Shown here one piece after another: positions 1 through 8,851 of a stretch of 45,406 nucleotides of DNA; position 1 is the stretch's first letter; each line of letters opens with the position of its first letter. A model generated the notes under the pieces. The model did no database searches and was not told the origin of the DNA. It worked only from the letters and a program-made list of their open reading frames with translations. The position numbers and the translations under genes were made by a program. This DNA comes from CAMQRS01 sp964370065 (GTDB lineage Bacteria > Bacillota_I > Bacilli_A > Erysipelotrichales > Erysipelotrichaceae), in the NCBI GenBank assembly GCA_964370065.1, contig CAYJGK010000011.1, forward strand, positions 1 to 45,406, read 5' to 3'.

Positions 1-3000
1 ATATACGTGTTTGCACGAGTAATAGCTGCATCCACTGCACTATAATCTGCCTCTTCTATGACAACGCTTGCTCTTGCGATATCAGTCATACCTGCATCTA
101 AGCGTGCCACTTCAGAAATTAATAAATCTTTGTCTGCTTGCGAAGCAGCTGTTGCAGATCCATATCCGTTTGACCCTTTGTTAGAACGTTCAATTGAACG
201 AACTAAGGTATTCATCGCTGTTTCATTTTCGGTAGATAACGTCATTAAATATTTCGCTTTATTAATATCATTAACACCTTCTTTAAGAATTTCATATTTT
301 GGTGTCGTATAGAAATAAGTATCTTCTCCAGTTCCATCTTTTTCTACTGGGTAAACAAAATATCCATCTTCTGGTTCCCAATATCTATAACTAGCAATAG
401 TTAATGGATCCTCAGTCCAATTATCCCATGCCCAACGCATATATCCGTCTGTATTTTGCGCTAAAGTATACCACATCAACCATTTATTTTCAGCCATATC
501 ACTGAAAATAAATGAACTTGGATAATGTCCTGTACAAGTATATAGAGTAGTAATTAAACCCAAATCATTACGGTGCTCTGACATATTACGCATATCTTCT
601 GAATCATCATTTACATAGGATTGTCCGATTGATAAATCATCAATCCGATCTAAGAATGTATAGTCATTTCCACTTGCATAATTGAATGCTGCTGCTATTT
701 TAAATGATACACCTTCATCATTTTCAATCGATTCAATTAAGTTAATTGCTGGTTCAAGTTCTGCTCTTCCTCTTTCATCCATTGAAATGTATGTGATATC
801 AAACCATCCTTGTTCTTCTGTATGTCTCATGAAGTCTGTAATGAACGATGTCCATGCAAATGTCCACGCTTCTGACCCTTGTGAGTATCTTTCTGTTACA
901 TATCTTCCTGTTGACTCATCAATAAATCCAATTTGATTCGCCCATGGTACCATACTATATGCTTTAATTTGTCCATATCCTTCAGCTGGATCAATGACAC
1001 CTGTTTCAATGTTGAAATTTACCCAAGCATCAAACCATGTGTAATCAAATTCAAATGTACCATCTGTTTTTTTCGTCCATTTAATCATGGATGGATCTGA
1101 TGTAAACGATTGATGATTCCATGCTTCTTCCACAATATTCACTACTAAGTCATTTCCACCTAATGCAGCGTATTCCTCCATAGATGCTTCCATATATTTA
1201 AAATGCTCTTCTGTAAAGTAATCTTCTTGTGGCACCTCATAATATTCTGCTACAGCAAATGGATGTTGCCAAATTTGAATTTGCGTGTCCATTTCTCTTG
1301 ATGTTGGTACTACTAAATTTAGTACTTCGATTGTGTAATCAAAAATAATATCTTCTTCTAACTCATCTGCCTCTACTGTAATACTTCCTGTATAAATACC
1401 TGGTTGTGTATCTTCTGGAATTACCATATTGATCCAAGCTGATTTTACTGTGTTCGCAGGAATGTTAATTGTTCCACCTTTATGAATCACTGCTGGGAAT
1501 GTTTCAATCGGTGCGCCTGAATTTCCGCGACCAATATTTGCATCTACATCATTTATCCAACGAATGTCGATATTTTCTGCTTTTAATGTATGGCTTCCAT
1601 TTGTGAAATCACTTGCGCTAACTGTTGCATTATGTACTTCAGCATTTCTAGTCACAAGTACTACTTTTGAATTTAACTCGTCTCTTCTCCAAACAACGTC
1701 ATTAAATTCGTTATTACGTGTAGTTGTATACTCTGTATAATCTTCTTGTAAAGCATGTGTGTCAGTTGTTGCAACAAATGCAGACAATCCTACTACTCTA
1801 GGTTCTACTGTCACAGGAATCGATGCCTCTACATCTGTTCCTTCTACAGTAGCAATTAATCTTGTTTCACCTTTTTTAACACCAGTCACTAATCCATCTT
1901 CATCTACTGTTGCGATTTCATCATTTTCCATTGTATAAGTTATTTCTGCACCTAGTGCAATAATCGGCTCAACTGTTGCATTTACTTGTGCTTGTAACCC
2001 TACTTCTACAAAAACCGATTCTTCTTCAATTAAAATAGCTGTTGGTAAAATTTTTCCATGTGTAATACTGATTTGGTCAATTTGCGCAGTTTGACGCCCG
2101 CCACGTCCACTATCATAATTAAAAGTAACTCGTAATGTATGTTCTCCATCACTAATTCCATCTTTTTCAAATAATATTTGCTTAGTTTGTCTTGAATCTG
2201 TCGATGGTGTGAAACTACCTGCTTCTTCTCCATCGATAGTAACTGTTCCTGTTGCTGATGTTGTTTCTTTGTTTCCATAAATAACAACTTTAGAACCTGT
2301 AAACTTCACTTCATACCAAGGTGATGCAGTTGATGTTACCTCAACCCAGTGTTCATTTCCATCAAAGAATTGAGCAGGATACCCACTAGAAGTTCCCCAT
2401 CCACTTGAATACTGCATTTGGAATAAACCTGTTCCAATTGATGCATCACTTACATTAGTCACATACGTGCGATCTGGATCCACTTCTTGAAGTGCCGTAA
2501 CTTTGGCATAGTCAAATACAGCAGAAGCCCCATTACTCACTGTCGCATCATAGTTTCCACCAGGCCCCATTGCATTAATTTTAGGTAATATTTCAAAATG
2601 TAGTGTGTGTTCCCCATCTGTTAAATCACTAATTTTTACTAAACTAGTTTGACTTGCAGCATCCGCATCATAAGCATCTACCTCAATAGCATTTTCTGCA
2701 TCGCCATCAATCGTGATTTTATAGATCCCTGCCGTTCTTTCTTTTTTTCCAAATAACTCAATTTCATTTCCTGAAAATTTTATTTCAAATCCTGGCATAT
2801 TTACACCGTACACATTTTTAGCTGTCCAGTGTTCAGTTCCTAGATAGTCACTTGCAACTCCCGTTGCCGTACGCCATTCTCCAAAGTAATTAATTTGGTT
2901 TAATTCTGTTCCTACTTGTGCGTCATCAATAATTGTAAATACCTCTTCATGCTCAGTTGCACTTACAACTTGAGTTGGCACTGAAATCAATGAAAAGACT

Positions 3001-3038
3001 GTAAAAACAGACAATATTAAATTCATTATCTTTTTCAT
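1..3038 (-). CDS. Large secreted GH123/DUF4091-like glycoside hydrolase with two N-terminal binding modules and a Big_2 domain (3' end beyond window)
   Basis: An open frame runs from an ATG at 3038 (GGGAGGAAG ribosome site) to the window edge, giving about 1012 residues with no stop. A signal peptide (MKKIMNLILSVFTVFS...VSA) starts it. Residues ~30-183 and ~185-333 are two related beta-sandwich modules, each ending in a DGEHTL-type motif like carbohydrate-binding domains. Residues ~336-414 read as a bacterial Ig-like Big_2 domain (ATVDEDGLVTGV). The rest resembles GH123/DUF4091: a barrel with MDERGR, whose adjacent Asp754-Glu755 fit the Asp-Glu pair of that family, and the hallmark RWAWDNWTEDPL near residue 865. 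GH123 enzymes are beta-N-acetylgalactosaminidases, so secreted cleavage of host glycans is likely; substrate is inferred. A cell-wall anchor, if any, lies outside the window. The nearby nanE-deoR pair fits amino-sugar use. Confidence 0.85.
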   Translation of the reverse strand, partial: MKKIMNLILSVFTVFSLISVPTQVVSATEHEEVFTIIDDAQVGTELNQINYFGEWRTATGVASDYLGTEHWTAKNVYGVNMPGFEIKFSGNEIELFGKKERTAGIYKITIDGDAENAIEVDAYDADAASQTSLVKISDLTDGEHTLHFEILPKINAMGPGGNYDATVSNGASAVFDYAKVTALQEVDPDRTYVTNVSDASIGTGLFQMQYSSGWGTSSGYPAQFFDGNEHWVEVTSTASPWYEVKFTGSKVVIYGNKETTSATGTVTIDGEEAGSFTPSTDSRQTKQILFEKDGISDGEHTLRVTFNYDSGRGGRQTAQIDQISITHGKILPTAILIEEESVFVEVGLQAQVNATVEPIIALGAEITYTMENDEIATVDEDGLVTGVKKGETRLIATVEGTDVEASIPVTVEPRVVGLSAFVATTDTHALQEDYTEYTTTRNNEFNDVVWRRDELNSKVVLVTRNAEVHNATVSASDFTNGSHTLKAENIDIRWINDVDANIGRGNSGAPIETFPAVIHKGGTINIPANTVKSAWINMVIPEDTQPGIYTGSITVEADELEEDIIFDYTIEVLNLVVPTSREMDTQIQIWQHPFAVAEYYEVPQEDYFTEEHFKYMEASMEEYAALGGNDLVVNIVEEAWNHQSFTSDPSMIKWTKKTDGTFEFDYTWFDAWVNFNIETGVIDPAEGYGQIKAYSMVPWANQIGFIDESTGRYVTERYSQGSEAWTFAWTSFITDFMRHTEEQGWFDITYISMDERGRAELEPAINLIESIENDEGVSFKIAAAFNYASGNDYTFLDRIDDLSIGQSYVNDDSEDMRNMSEHRNDLGLITTLYTCTGHYPSSFIFSDMAENKWLMWYTLAQNTDGYMRWAWDNWTEDPLTIASYRYWEPEDGYFVYPVEKDGTGEDTYFYTTPKYEILKEGVNDINKAKYLMTLSTENETAMNTLVRSIERSNKGSNGYGSATAASQADKDLLISEVARLDAGMTDIARASVVIEEADYSAVDAAITRANTY

Positions 3039-3085
3039 ATTCTTCCTCCCTTGTTAAATAGTAATTCTGCTTACCTCCACCCTAA

Positions 3086-3110
3086 AGTAAACGCTTACAC
3101 TATAATTATA
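3086..3110 (-). promoter_or_regulatory. Promoter -10 with abutting cre/LacI-family operator for the GH123-like gene
   Basis: Reading the minus strand, a TATAAT (3110-3105) is followed after five bases by TGTAAGCGTTTACT (3099-3086). This matches 13 of 14 positions of the catabolite-responsive consensus TGWAANCGNTNWCA and has the GTAANCGNTTAC symmetry of LacI/GalR operators. It would lie on the transcription start, where CcpA or a local LacI-type repressor would block initiation. No good -35 hexamer is seen. Confidence 0.6.
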
Positions 3111-3364
3111 CTGTATTAAAATCAATTTGATTTATCTTTTTTAATAATCATTTTATCTTTTTATGCAGAAATTTATAAATGAGTAGTTAAATTATATACA
3201 TTTTCTAGATATCTGGAGGGTATTCATTAATAGGCATATCGTATATCTTAAAAGACTACAATATACATTGCGAACAGCTGTGTTCTCCCCATTACTTTGA
3301 AAATAAAATAGATGTTTTGAGACTAATTAATTTATTAAATAAAAAATTAGAATTCTAGTTTTCC
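3111..3364. other. AT-rich intergenic stretch with no gene seen
   Basis: This non-coding gap separates the glycosidase promoter from the deoR terminator. Apart from possible upstream promoter elements near 3115-3135 and a short GAACA-N4-TGTTC inverted repeat at about 3274-3287, I see no reading frame, RNA fold or repeat in it. Confidence 0.4.
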
Positions 3365-3402
3365 TACTAAAAACACACATTACAAATTGCAATGTGTGTT
3401 TT
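3365..3402 (-). terminator. Rho-independent terminator after the deoR-type gene
   Basis: A 12-bp stem (AAAACACACATT at 3370-3381 pairing with 3391-3402) with a 9-nt loop is followed on the minus strand by TTTTTAG. It lies about a dozen bases past the stop codon of the regulator gene. Confidence 0.8.
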
Positions 3403-3414
3403 AGAATTATTTAA

Positions 3415-4164
3415 TTATACAAAGATAAAGTTGCTTGGCACATCTTTAATTTCATTATTTTTCGTAAGTAAAATACTGGTAAATTGTTTAACGTTTGCAA
3501 AACTATAAAATCCTTTACGATTCAGTTTACTTTGATCAATTAATAGATAAGTTTGATTACTTTTTTGAATAGCTATTTTTTTTATTTGTGCACTATCCAT
3601 TTCAGCTGTAAAGGCTTCATTTGTATTTAAAGTCACACCAGCGCAACCAATAAAGGCTTTATCAAATGAAAATTTAGATAATTGCTCTAAAGCCATTGGT
3701 CCTACATTCATTTTATGAATACCTAAATTTCTCCCTCCAATTACAATTACTTCTATTCCTTGTGCCTCGCTTCTAACAAAATCACTATGCGTAACAACTT
3801 TTATTCTTTTTCCCTCTAATAATGGCATTAGTTGAAGAAAAGTTGTTCCCCCATCTACAAATATACAATCTCCATCTTCTACAATGGATGCACACATTTG
3901 ACATAATTTTAGTTTTTCTTCTTTATGTAAATCTTTTTTTGTATGCATACTTAATTCTTTGGTTTCATTTAAAATTGAATTAAGTGATACTCTGATTGCA
4001 CCACCATGCACTCTTTTTAATTTATTTTGTTTTTCTAATTCTTCTAAATCGCGACGAATTGTTGATTCCGATGTCTGTAATGCTGCACAAATATTTTTCA
4101 ATTTTACGCTTTCGCTTATTTTTAGTTCTTCCAAAATATAAAGCATACGTTCACTAGCTAACAT
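3415..4164 (-). CDS. DeoR-family transcriptional regulator
   Basis: The protein (249 residues) has an N-terminal winged helix (LKNICAALQTSESTIRRDLEEL, about residues 20-45) followed by RVHGGAI and a C-terminal sugar-phosphate sensing domain (IVEDGDCIFVDGGTT; FDKAFIGCAGV), the standard DeoR layout and length. I chose the ATG at 4164, which has GAAGG upstream; an upstream in-frame TTG at 4182 would overlap nanE. The start lies one base past the nanE stop, so the two are co-transcribed and probably coupled. It likely senses an amino-sugar phosphate and controls nanE and perhaps the glycosidase; the effector is not visible from sequence. Confidence 0.9.
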   Translation of the reverse strand: MLASERMLYILEELKISESVKLKNICAALQTSESTIRRDLEELEKQNKLKRVHGGAIRVSLNSILNETKELSMHTKKDLHKEEKLKLCQMCASIVEDGDCIFVDGGTTFLQLMPLLEGKRIKVVTHSDFVRSEAQGIEVIVIGGRNLGIHKMNVGPMALEQLSKFSFDKAFIGCAGVTLNTNEAFTAEMDSAQIKKIAIQKSNQTYLLIDQSKLNRKGFYSFANVKQFTSILLTKNNEIKDVPSNFIFV

Positions 4165-4165
4165 A

Positions 4166-4828
4166 TTATAATACCTTCGCAAAGTTGGCAGTTATATTTT
4201 GCGGGCGTGTAATGGCTCCCCCCACTACTGCACTATAACATCCCATTGCTAAGACTTCTTGCAAATCTTGTGGTGTATTAATTTTACCTTCTGCAATTAA
4301 TGGGACTGTTAAATCTAGTAATAAGCGTTTCATCAATGCAAAATTTGGGCCTTCTATTTGCTCACTATATGAAGTATAGCCGCATAATGTAGTCGATACG
4401 CAATCAAAACCAATTGTTTGTGCATGGATACATTCTTCGTAGGTAGAACAATCTGCCATTGCTAATACATTATGTGCATGGATATAAGCTACTAAATCTT
4501 CTATTTTTTCATTATTCGGGCGTTTGCGAAGAGTCGCATCTAAAGCGATCATCTCACACCCTGTTGTCAGTAATTCATCTACTTCTTTTTTGGTTGGTGT
4601 AATATAAATTTCACTATCTGCATAGTTTCTTTTCACAATTCCAATGATAGGTAAATCCACATTTTGTTTTATTTCTAGGATATCTTCTTGTCCTTGAGCA
4701 CGAATTCCACTAGCACCACCTTGTTTCACAGCTAATGCCATTTTCCCCATTATGAATGATGAGTGCAAGGGTTCATCTACTAACGCTTGACAGGAAACAA
4801 TCAACTTTCCCTTTATTTTATTTAACAT
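4166..4828 (-). CDS. nanE: N-acetylmannosamine-6-phosphate 2-epimerase
   Basis: NanE converts ManNAc-6-P to GlcNAc-6-P in sialic acid and ManNAc catabolism in the cytoplasm. The 220-residue TIM barrel has the family length and motifs: GGASGIRAQG near the N terminus, catalytic Lys66 in PIIGIVKRNY, ALDATLRKRP, the acid Glu in LIAEGKINTP, and VVGGAITRP at the C terminus. TTAGGAGG lies 5 nt before the ATG. It leads a two-gene unit with the DeoR regulator. No nanA or nanK is next to it in this window, so the incoming substrate could come from sialic acid genes elsewhere. Confidence 0.95.
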   Translation of the reverse strand: MLNKIKGKLIVSCQALVDEPLHSSFIMGKMALAVKQGGASGIRAQGQEDILEIKQNVDLPIIGIVKRNYADSEIYITPTKKEVDELLTTGCEMIALDATLRKRPNNEKIEDLVAYIHAHNVLAMADCSTYEECIHAQTIGFDCVSTTLCGYTSYSEQIEGPNFALMKRLLLDLTVPLIAEGKINTPQDLQEVLAMGCYSAVVGGAITRPQNITANFAKVL

Positions 4829-4854
4829 AATTACCTCCTAAAATGCATGTGTTA

Positions 4855-4884
4855 ATTATACACTAGTTCTTACAAAAATTGAAA
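4855..4884 (-). promoter_or_regulatory. Promoter of nanE-deoR
   Basis: On the minus strand TTTCAA (4884-4879) is followed after 18 bases by a perfect TATAAT (4860-4855), giving a leader of about 20 nt before the nanE start. Confidence 0.5.
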
Positions 4885-4900
4885 TAATATAGACTCTATT

Positions 4901-5404
4901 CTAATTGCTTTCCATTCCTTTTGCCACCCATTTTAAAACTGGTTGTACTGGGTCATATAAAATAGTCATGATGATATAATTGCTAATTGCATGCACAATA
5001 TCGAAAAAAATACCTTGAATAAAGTACACATATCCGGCTTGTATGGATAGCAAAAAGTACGGGATTGCAAAAAATAAACCAAAGCATAAACCAAATGCTG
5101 CACTCAACAAAGCGCATGCATGATCGGTTTTTAGTTTTCTTTTGAAAAGGTACGTTACACTAACATATATTGGCCAAACGACAAAATACATAGGGGTCCA
5201 AAAATGAATACCATATAACATAATTTGGATAAAACAAAAAATTAAAACAATACTTATGTTCATTTTATAGGGAAAATGCATTGCAAAAGTAATGCATAAA
5301 AATGTAACAAGTTCCACATTAGGTAAAAAGCTAAGTAGTTCTTTACTCACGATCATTACCGCTGCACAAGCGGATATATAGGTGATTTGTTTTATTGACC
5401 TCAT
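4901..5404 (-). CDS. ECF transporter S-component-like membrane protein
   Basis: The 167-residue protein is very hydrophobic with about five to six predicted membrane spans, a short cytoplasmic N terminus (MRSIKQITYISACAAVMIVSKELLSFLPN) and an FDIVHAISNYIIMTILY segment near the C terminus. This size and pattern fit substrate-capturing S-components of ECF importers. It starts one base after the stop of the upstream DUF4430 gene and has no Shine-Dalgarno of its own, so translation is probably coupled. DUF4430 domains occur in cobalamin-binding proteins (transcobalamin C-terminal-like), so a corrinoid is a reasonable but unproven substrate. No cobalamin riboswitch is visible upstream. Confidence 0.75.
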   Translation of the reverse strand: MRSIKQITYISACAAVMIVSKELLSFLPNVELVTFLCITFAMHFPYKMNISIVLIFCFIQIMLYGIHFWTPMYFVVWPIYVSVTYLFKRKLKTDHACALLSAAFGLCFGLFFAIPYFLLSIQAGYVYFIQGIFFDIVHAISNYIIMTILYDPVQPVLKWVAKGMESN

Positions 5405-5405
5405 A

Positions 5406-5834
5406 CTAATAATCAGTTAGTGTGAATACAAAATGATCATCTTCTTCTAATAGTAAATCACTAATTCCAGGGCAGTAATTGGCTTCGATACATTGGGAAT
5501 TAGTAGCAGATGTATAAGTCCAAGCTGTGCCTTCTTGTGGGTTTTCTTTGATTAGTTTGCTCGTTCCTAATCCGACGATGTATTTTCCATTTTGAAACTC
5601 TTTTAATTCTAGCAGAATTTCACCTGTTTCTTCTAATGAAAGTAATAATTCTTCTAATGTGGAGTCTTGTGTAACAGTGTCTACTGTAAAGGATACCCTT
5701 TCTTCCGTTAACACAATCTCAATGAGTACATCTTTCATTTCATTAGTTTGTTGTCGAATACGATATAAAAAGAATCCTCCTACTATAAACGCTAATAACG
5801 CTAAAGCAATTATTATTCTGCTTACTTTATTCAT
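5406..5834 (-). CDS. Membrane-anchored DUF4430 (transcobalamin C-terminal-like) protein
   Basis: This 142-residue protein has one N-terminal membrane helix (IIIALALLAFIVGGFFLYRI) and an outside domain. That domain carries the DUF4430 hallmarks: VTQDSTLEELLLSLEE, then GTAWTYTSATNSQC, GISDLLLEEDDHFVFTL at the end. Related domains bind cobalamin in intrinsic-factor-like proteins; in Firmicutes they often accompany ECF S-components, as here. A likely job is to hold the ligand at the cell surface for the downstream S-component; ligand identity is inference. The start has AAGGAGG nine bases upstream. Two cysteines in the outside domain (SQC...NYC) could form a disulfide. Confidence 0.8.
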   Translation of the reverse strand: MNKVSRIIIALALLAFIVGGFFLYRIRQQTNEMKDVLIEIVLTEERVSFTVDTVTQDSTLEELLLSLEETGEILLELKEFQNGKYIVGLGTSKLIKENPQEGTAWTYTSATNSQCIEANYCPGISDLLLEEDDHFVFTLTDY

Positions 5835-5890
5835 AATGTAGACCTCCTTATTTATATATTAATCATATCATTAGCGCTCTCATATGACTA

Positions 5891-5915
5891 TAAAAAAAGG
5901 TTCAACTGAACCTTT
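5891..5915 (-). terminator. Terminator overlapping the stop of the SGNH hydrolase gene
   Basis: AAAGGTTC (5896-5903) pairs with GAACCTTT (5908-5915) with a 4-nt loop. On the minus strand it is followed by seven Ts. The stem includes the TAA stop codon. Confidence 0.85.
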
Positions 5916-6531
5916 AGTCTATAAATGCTTCTTTAATTAATGGGTACATATGATCATACCCTTCTTTGTTAAGATGGAGTCCATCTGTTGTATACGTAGA
6001 AATCAATTGTCCTTCTTGTGTAAAAGCATTGTAAATATCAATGAATGTAGCATTTGCACATTCCTCAACATTTGCTTTATATTCATTCATCAATAAACGT
6101 ATTTGTTTGCTATCTTTACAAACACCACTTTGTAATTCATCAACAATAGGTAAAGCAGAAATCACTACAATTTTTGTTTTAGGTAGTTTTCGCTCCATAA
6201 TAGTTAATAGTTTAAATAAATTAAAAGCACTTTCTAATTTATCAAATTGCCAGCGATCATTTAAATCATTGGTTCCTATCATTATGACTAATTTACTTGG
6301 TGCATACGCTTCTATTGCATGCGGAAATAAATGCAGTAACAAATCACTTGTTGCCCCATTGACTCCACAATTATAAATATCATTTCTTCCAAAATAATGT
6401 TTTACATCAAATCCGGCTACTATAGAATCTCCTAAAAAAACCGTTGCACCCTTTTGAGCAGTTCTTGATTGCGTGATAATTTGTTTCACTTGTTCTTTTT
6501 GGTAATCTAATACTTTTTCAATAATATCCAT
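5914..6531 (-). CDS. SGNH/GDSL-family hydrolase (esterase or acylhydrolase)
   Basis: The 205-residue protein carries all SGNH blocks: VFLGDSIVAGF (nucleophile Ser in block I), NCGVNGATS (block II Gly), IMIGTNDLND (block III Asn) and DGLHLNKEGY (block V Asp and His). There is no signal peptide, so it acts in the cytoplasm, probably removing acyl or acetyl groups from a small molecule or lipid; the substrate cannot be told. It starts five bases after tex with a strong AGGAGG, so it is co-transcribed with tex. Confidence 0.92.
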   Translation of the reverse strand: MDIIEKVLDYQKEQVKQIITQSRTAQKGATVFLGDSIVAGFDVKHYFGRNDIYNCGVNGATSDLLLHLFPHAIEAYAPSKLVIMIGTNDLNDRWQFDKLESAFNLFKLLTIMERKLPKTKIVVISALPIVDELQSGVCKDSKQIRLLMNEYKANVEECANATFIDIYNAFTQEGQLISTYTTDGLHLNKEGYDHMYPLIKEAFID

Positions 6532-6535
6532 GTTG

Positions 6536-8680
6536 TTATCCTCCTAATAAAGTTAATTGTACTTTATGTTTTTCTTCGTCTATTTTGTGTACCCATACTT
6601 TTATAACATCGTTCACACTTACTATTTCACTTGGGTGTTTAATTCGTTTTTTACTCATTTGTGAAATATGAATGAGTCCATCTTCTTTTAAACCAATATC
6701 CACAAATGCACCAAAATCTACTACATTACGTACGATTCCTTCTAACTCATCTTTTTCTTTTAAGTCTTCTAACGTTAGTACATCTTTACGTAGCAAAGGT
6801 CCATCATTTTCATCACGATAATCACGTAGTTCTGTAGTGATAGTGGATAAGATGTCTTCTAATGTATACATATCAATATTTAATTGTGCCAGTATATGGT
6901 CCTTATCTTCTTTCGCAACAGCTTGTTTAGCTTTATCACTACCCATATCATTAGTTTCTAACCCTAATAGTTGTAAGATTTGTTTACATACTCCATATGA
7001 TTCTGGATGAATTGCACTACGATCTAGTAACTCTTTACTTTTCTCTACGCGTAAGAAACCAGCAGCTTGTTCAAATGATTTTGCTCCTATTTTAGGTATT
7101 TTTAAAATTTCTTTTCTCGTTTGAATGCCACCATTCGCTTCTCGATAAGCAACAATACTATTGGCCATGCTTGCATTTAGTCCAGATACATTTTTCAATA
7201 AGGTACTACTTGCAGTATTGATATTGACACCTACTAAGTTGACACTTTTCTCAATAACAAATTGTAATCTTTCTTTTAATCTAGCCTGTGGTAAGTCGTG
7301 CTGGTATTGACCAACTCCTATTGATTGTGGATCAATTTTAATCAGTTCTGATAATGGATCCAATAGTCGGCGTGCAATTGAAATCGCACTCCTTTGTTCT
7401 ACTTGTAAGTTAGGGAATTCATCAATTGCTAATTTAGAAGCACTATATACACTAGCTCCTGCTTCTGAAACAATTGTATACGAAATGCTTAAACGATTCT
7501 CCTTAATAAATTGAGCAATAAATTGTTCACTCTCACGACTAGCTGTCCCATTTCCAATTGCAATTAAATCAACTTTATAATCATTAATTAATTGTAATAA
7601 TTTTTGCTTCGCTTGCGTTACTTTTGCATTCGGTGGATGTGGATAAATCACATCAATTGCAAGATTGGTTCCTTGTTGATCAATAATGGCCAGTTTGCAT
7701 CCTGTACGAAAAGCGGGGTCAAACCCTAAAATGACTTTATCTTTCATCGGCGCTTGTAATAATAAATTTTCTAGATTCATAGAAAATATTTCAATTGAAT
7801 TCTCTTGTGCCTTATTACTTAATTCATTTCTTACCATACGCTCAATACTCGTATACGCTAAACGTTTTAATCCATCTTGAATCGCTTCTCTTACATATGG
7901 CGCACATGGACTATTTTCAAATTTTACATAGCGTCGAGCAATCCAGTTAAAAATATATTCTTCATTAAATACAATGGATACACTAATTACTTTTTCTTTC
8001 TCCGCCCGGTCAATCGCCATAATACGATGCGTAGCAATACTATCTACTCTTTCTTCATAATCATAATACATGCGATATATTTTCGCATCATCGCCATGCT
8101 CTTTTTTAGCTGTCGTTTTTAACTTTCCATAATGAAGCATTGTGTCTTGTATTTTACTTCTTACTTTTTGATCTTCACTAATGATTTCCGCAATGATGTC
8201 TTGTGCTTTTTGTAAAGCATCTTCTTGACTTACGACTTCATCATTTATATATTGCAAAGCATCACTTTCATTCCAATTGCGATCCATTTTTAATAATGCA
8301 TCCGCTAGTGGTTGCAACCCTTGTACAATAGCCACCTTAGCTCTTGTTTTTTTCTTTTGTTTATAGGGACGATAAATGTCTTCTACTTGGACTAATTTAT
8401 CACATTGCATGACTTGCTGAATAATTTCATCACTAATTTTTCCTTGTGTTTCAATTAAACGTATGACATCTTCCTTCCTTTTTTGTAAGTTGATTCCATA
8501 TTCATATGTTTCATGTATAATACGAATTTGTTCTTCATCTAATCCTTTTGTCATTTCTTTACGATACCTAGCAATAAAAGGAATCGTTGATCCTTCTTCT
8601 AGTAAGCTTAGGGTTTGTTGTATTTGATTAGCTTCTACTTGCAAGTTTTTAGCTATTTGTTGAATAACTTTAAGTTCCAT
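6536..8680 (-). CDS. tex: Tex-family RNA-binding transcription accessory protein
   Basis: At 714 residues this is a full-length Tex. It shows the N-terminal helical region (IPFIARYRKEMTKGLDEEQIR), the YqgF/RuvC-like domain (ILGFDPAFRTGCKLAIID; AIGNGTASRESE), helix-hairpin-helix motifs (SGLNASMANSIVAYR; LKIPKIGAKSFEQAAGFLR) and a C-terminal S1 domain (LEGIVRNVVDFGAFVDIGLKEDGLIHISQM). Tex proteins bind nucleic acid and ribosome-associated complexes and affect transcription; the precise role is still loosely defined. AGGAGG lies 5 nt before the ATG. It heads a two-gene unit with the SGNH hydrolase. Confidence 0.97.
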   Translation of the reverse strand: MELKVIQQIAKNLQVEANQIQQTLSLLEEGSTIPFIARYRKEMTKGLDEEQIRIIHETYEYGINLQKRKEDVIRLIETQGKISDEIIQQVMQCDKLVQVEDIYRPYKQKKKTRAKVAIVQGLQPLADALLKMDRNWNESDALQYINDEVVSQEDALQKAQDIIAEIISEDQKVRSKIQDTMLHYGKLKTTAKKEHGDDAKIYRMYYDYEERVDSIATHRIMAIDRAEKEKVISVSIVFNEEYIFNWIARRYVKFENSPCAPYVREAIQDGLKRLAYTSIERMVRNELSNKAQENSIEIFSMNLENLLLQAPMKDKVILGFDPAFRTGCKLAIIDQQGTNLAIDVIYPHPPNAKVTQAKQKLLQLINDYKVDLIAIGNGTASRESEQFIAQFIKENRLSISYTIVSEAGASVYSASKLAIDEFPNLQVEQRSAISIARRLLDPLSELIKIDPQSIGVGQYQHDLPQARLKERLQFVIEKSVNLVGVNINTASSTLLKNVSGLNASMANSIVAYREANGGIQTRKEILKIPKIGAKSFEQAAGFLRVEKSKELLDRSAIHPESYGVCKQILQLLGLETNDMGSDKAKQAVAKEDKDHILAQLNIDMYTLEDILSTITTELRDYRDENDGPLLRKDVLTLEDLKEKDELEGIVRNVVDFGAFVDIGLKEDGLIHISQMSKKRIKHPSEIVSVNDVIKVWVHKIDEEKHKVQLTLLGG

Positions 8681-8813
8681 AAATCCTCCTAAATTAAAAT
8701 TTGACTCTTACGACCTTACTCCTATCTAAAAAGGTGGTAGGGTGCTTTTCTATTTTACCATACTTATGACTAATACTAAAAATAAAAGGCATTGTTTATG
8801 CTTACTATTTTTC

Positions 8814-8851
8814 ACATAAAAAACATCGTTTATTTTTCAAAACGATGTTTT
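8814..8851 (-). terminator. Terminator covering the 3' end of the Cys-rich protein gene
   Basis: AAAACATCGTTT (8820-8831) pairs with AAACGATGTTTT (8840-8851), a 12-bp stem with 8-nt loop, followed on the minus strand by TTTTTTAT. The hairpin encodes the last codons and the stop of the upstream gene. Confidence 0.85.

Noticed and set aside
3274..3287. GAACA-N4-TGTTC inverted repeat between the glycosidase and deoR genes
   Set aside because: Only 5-bp arms, away from either promoter, and not repeated nearby; chance is enough to explain it.
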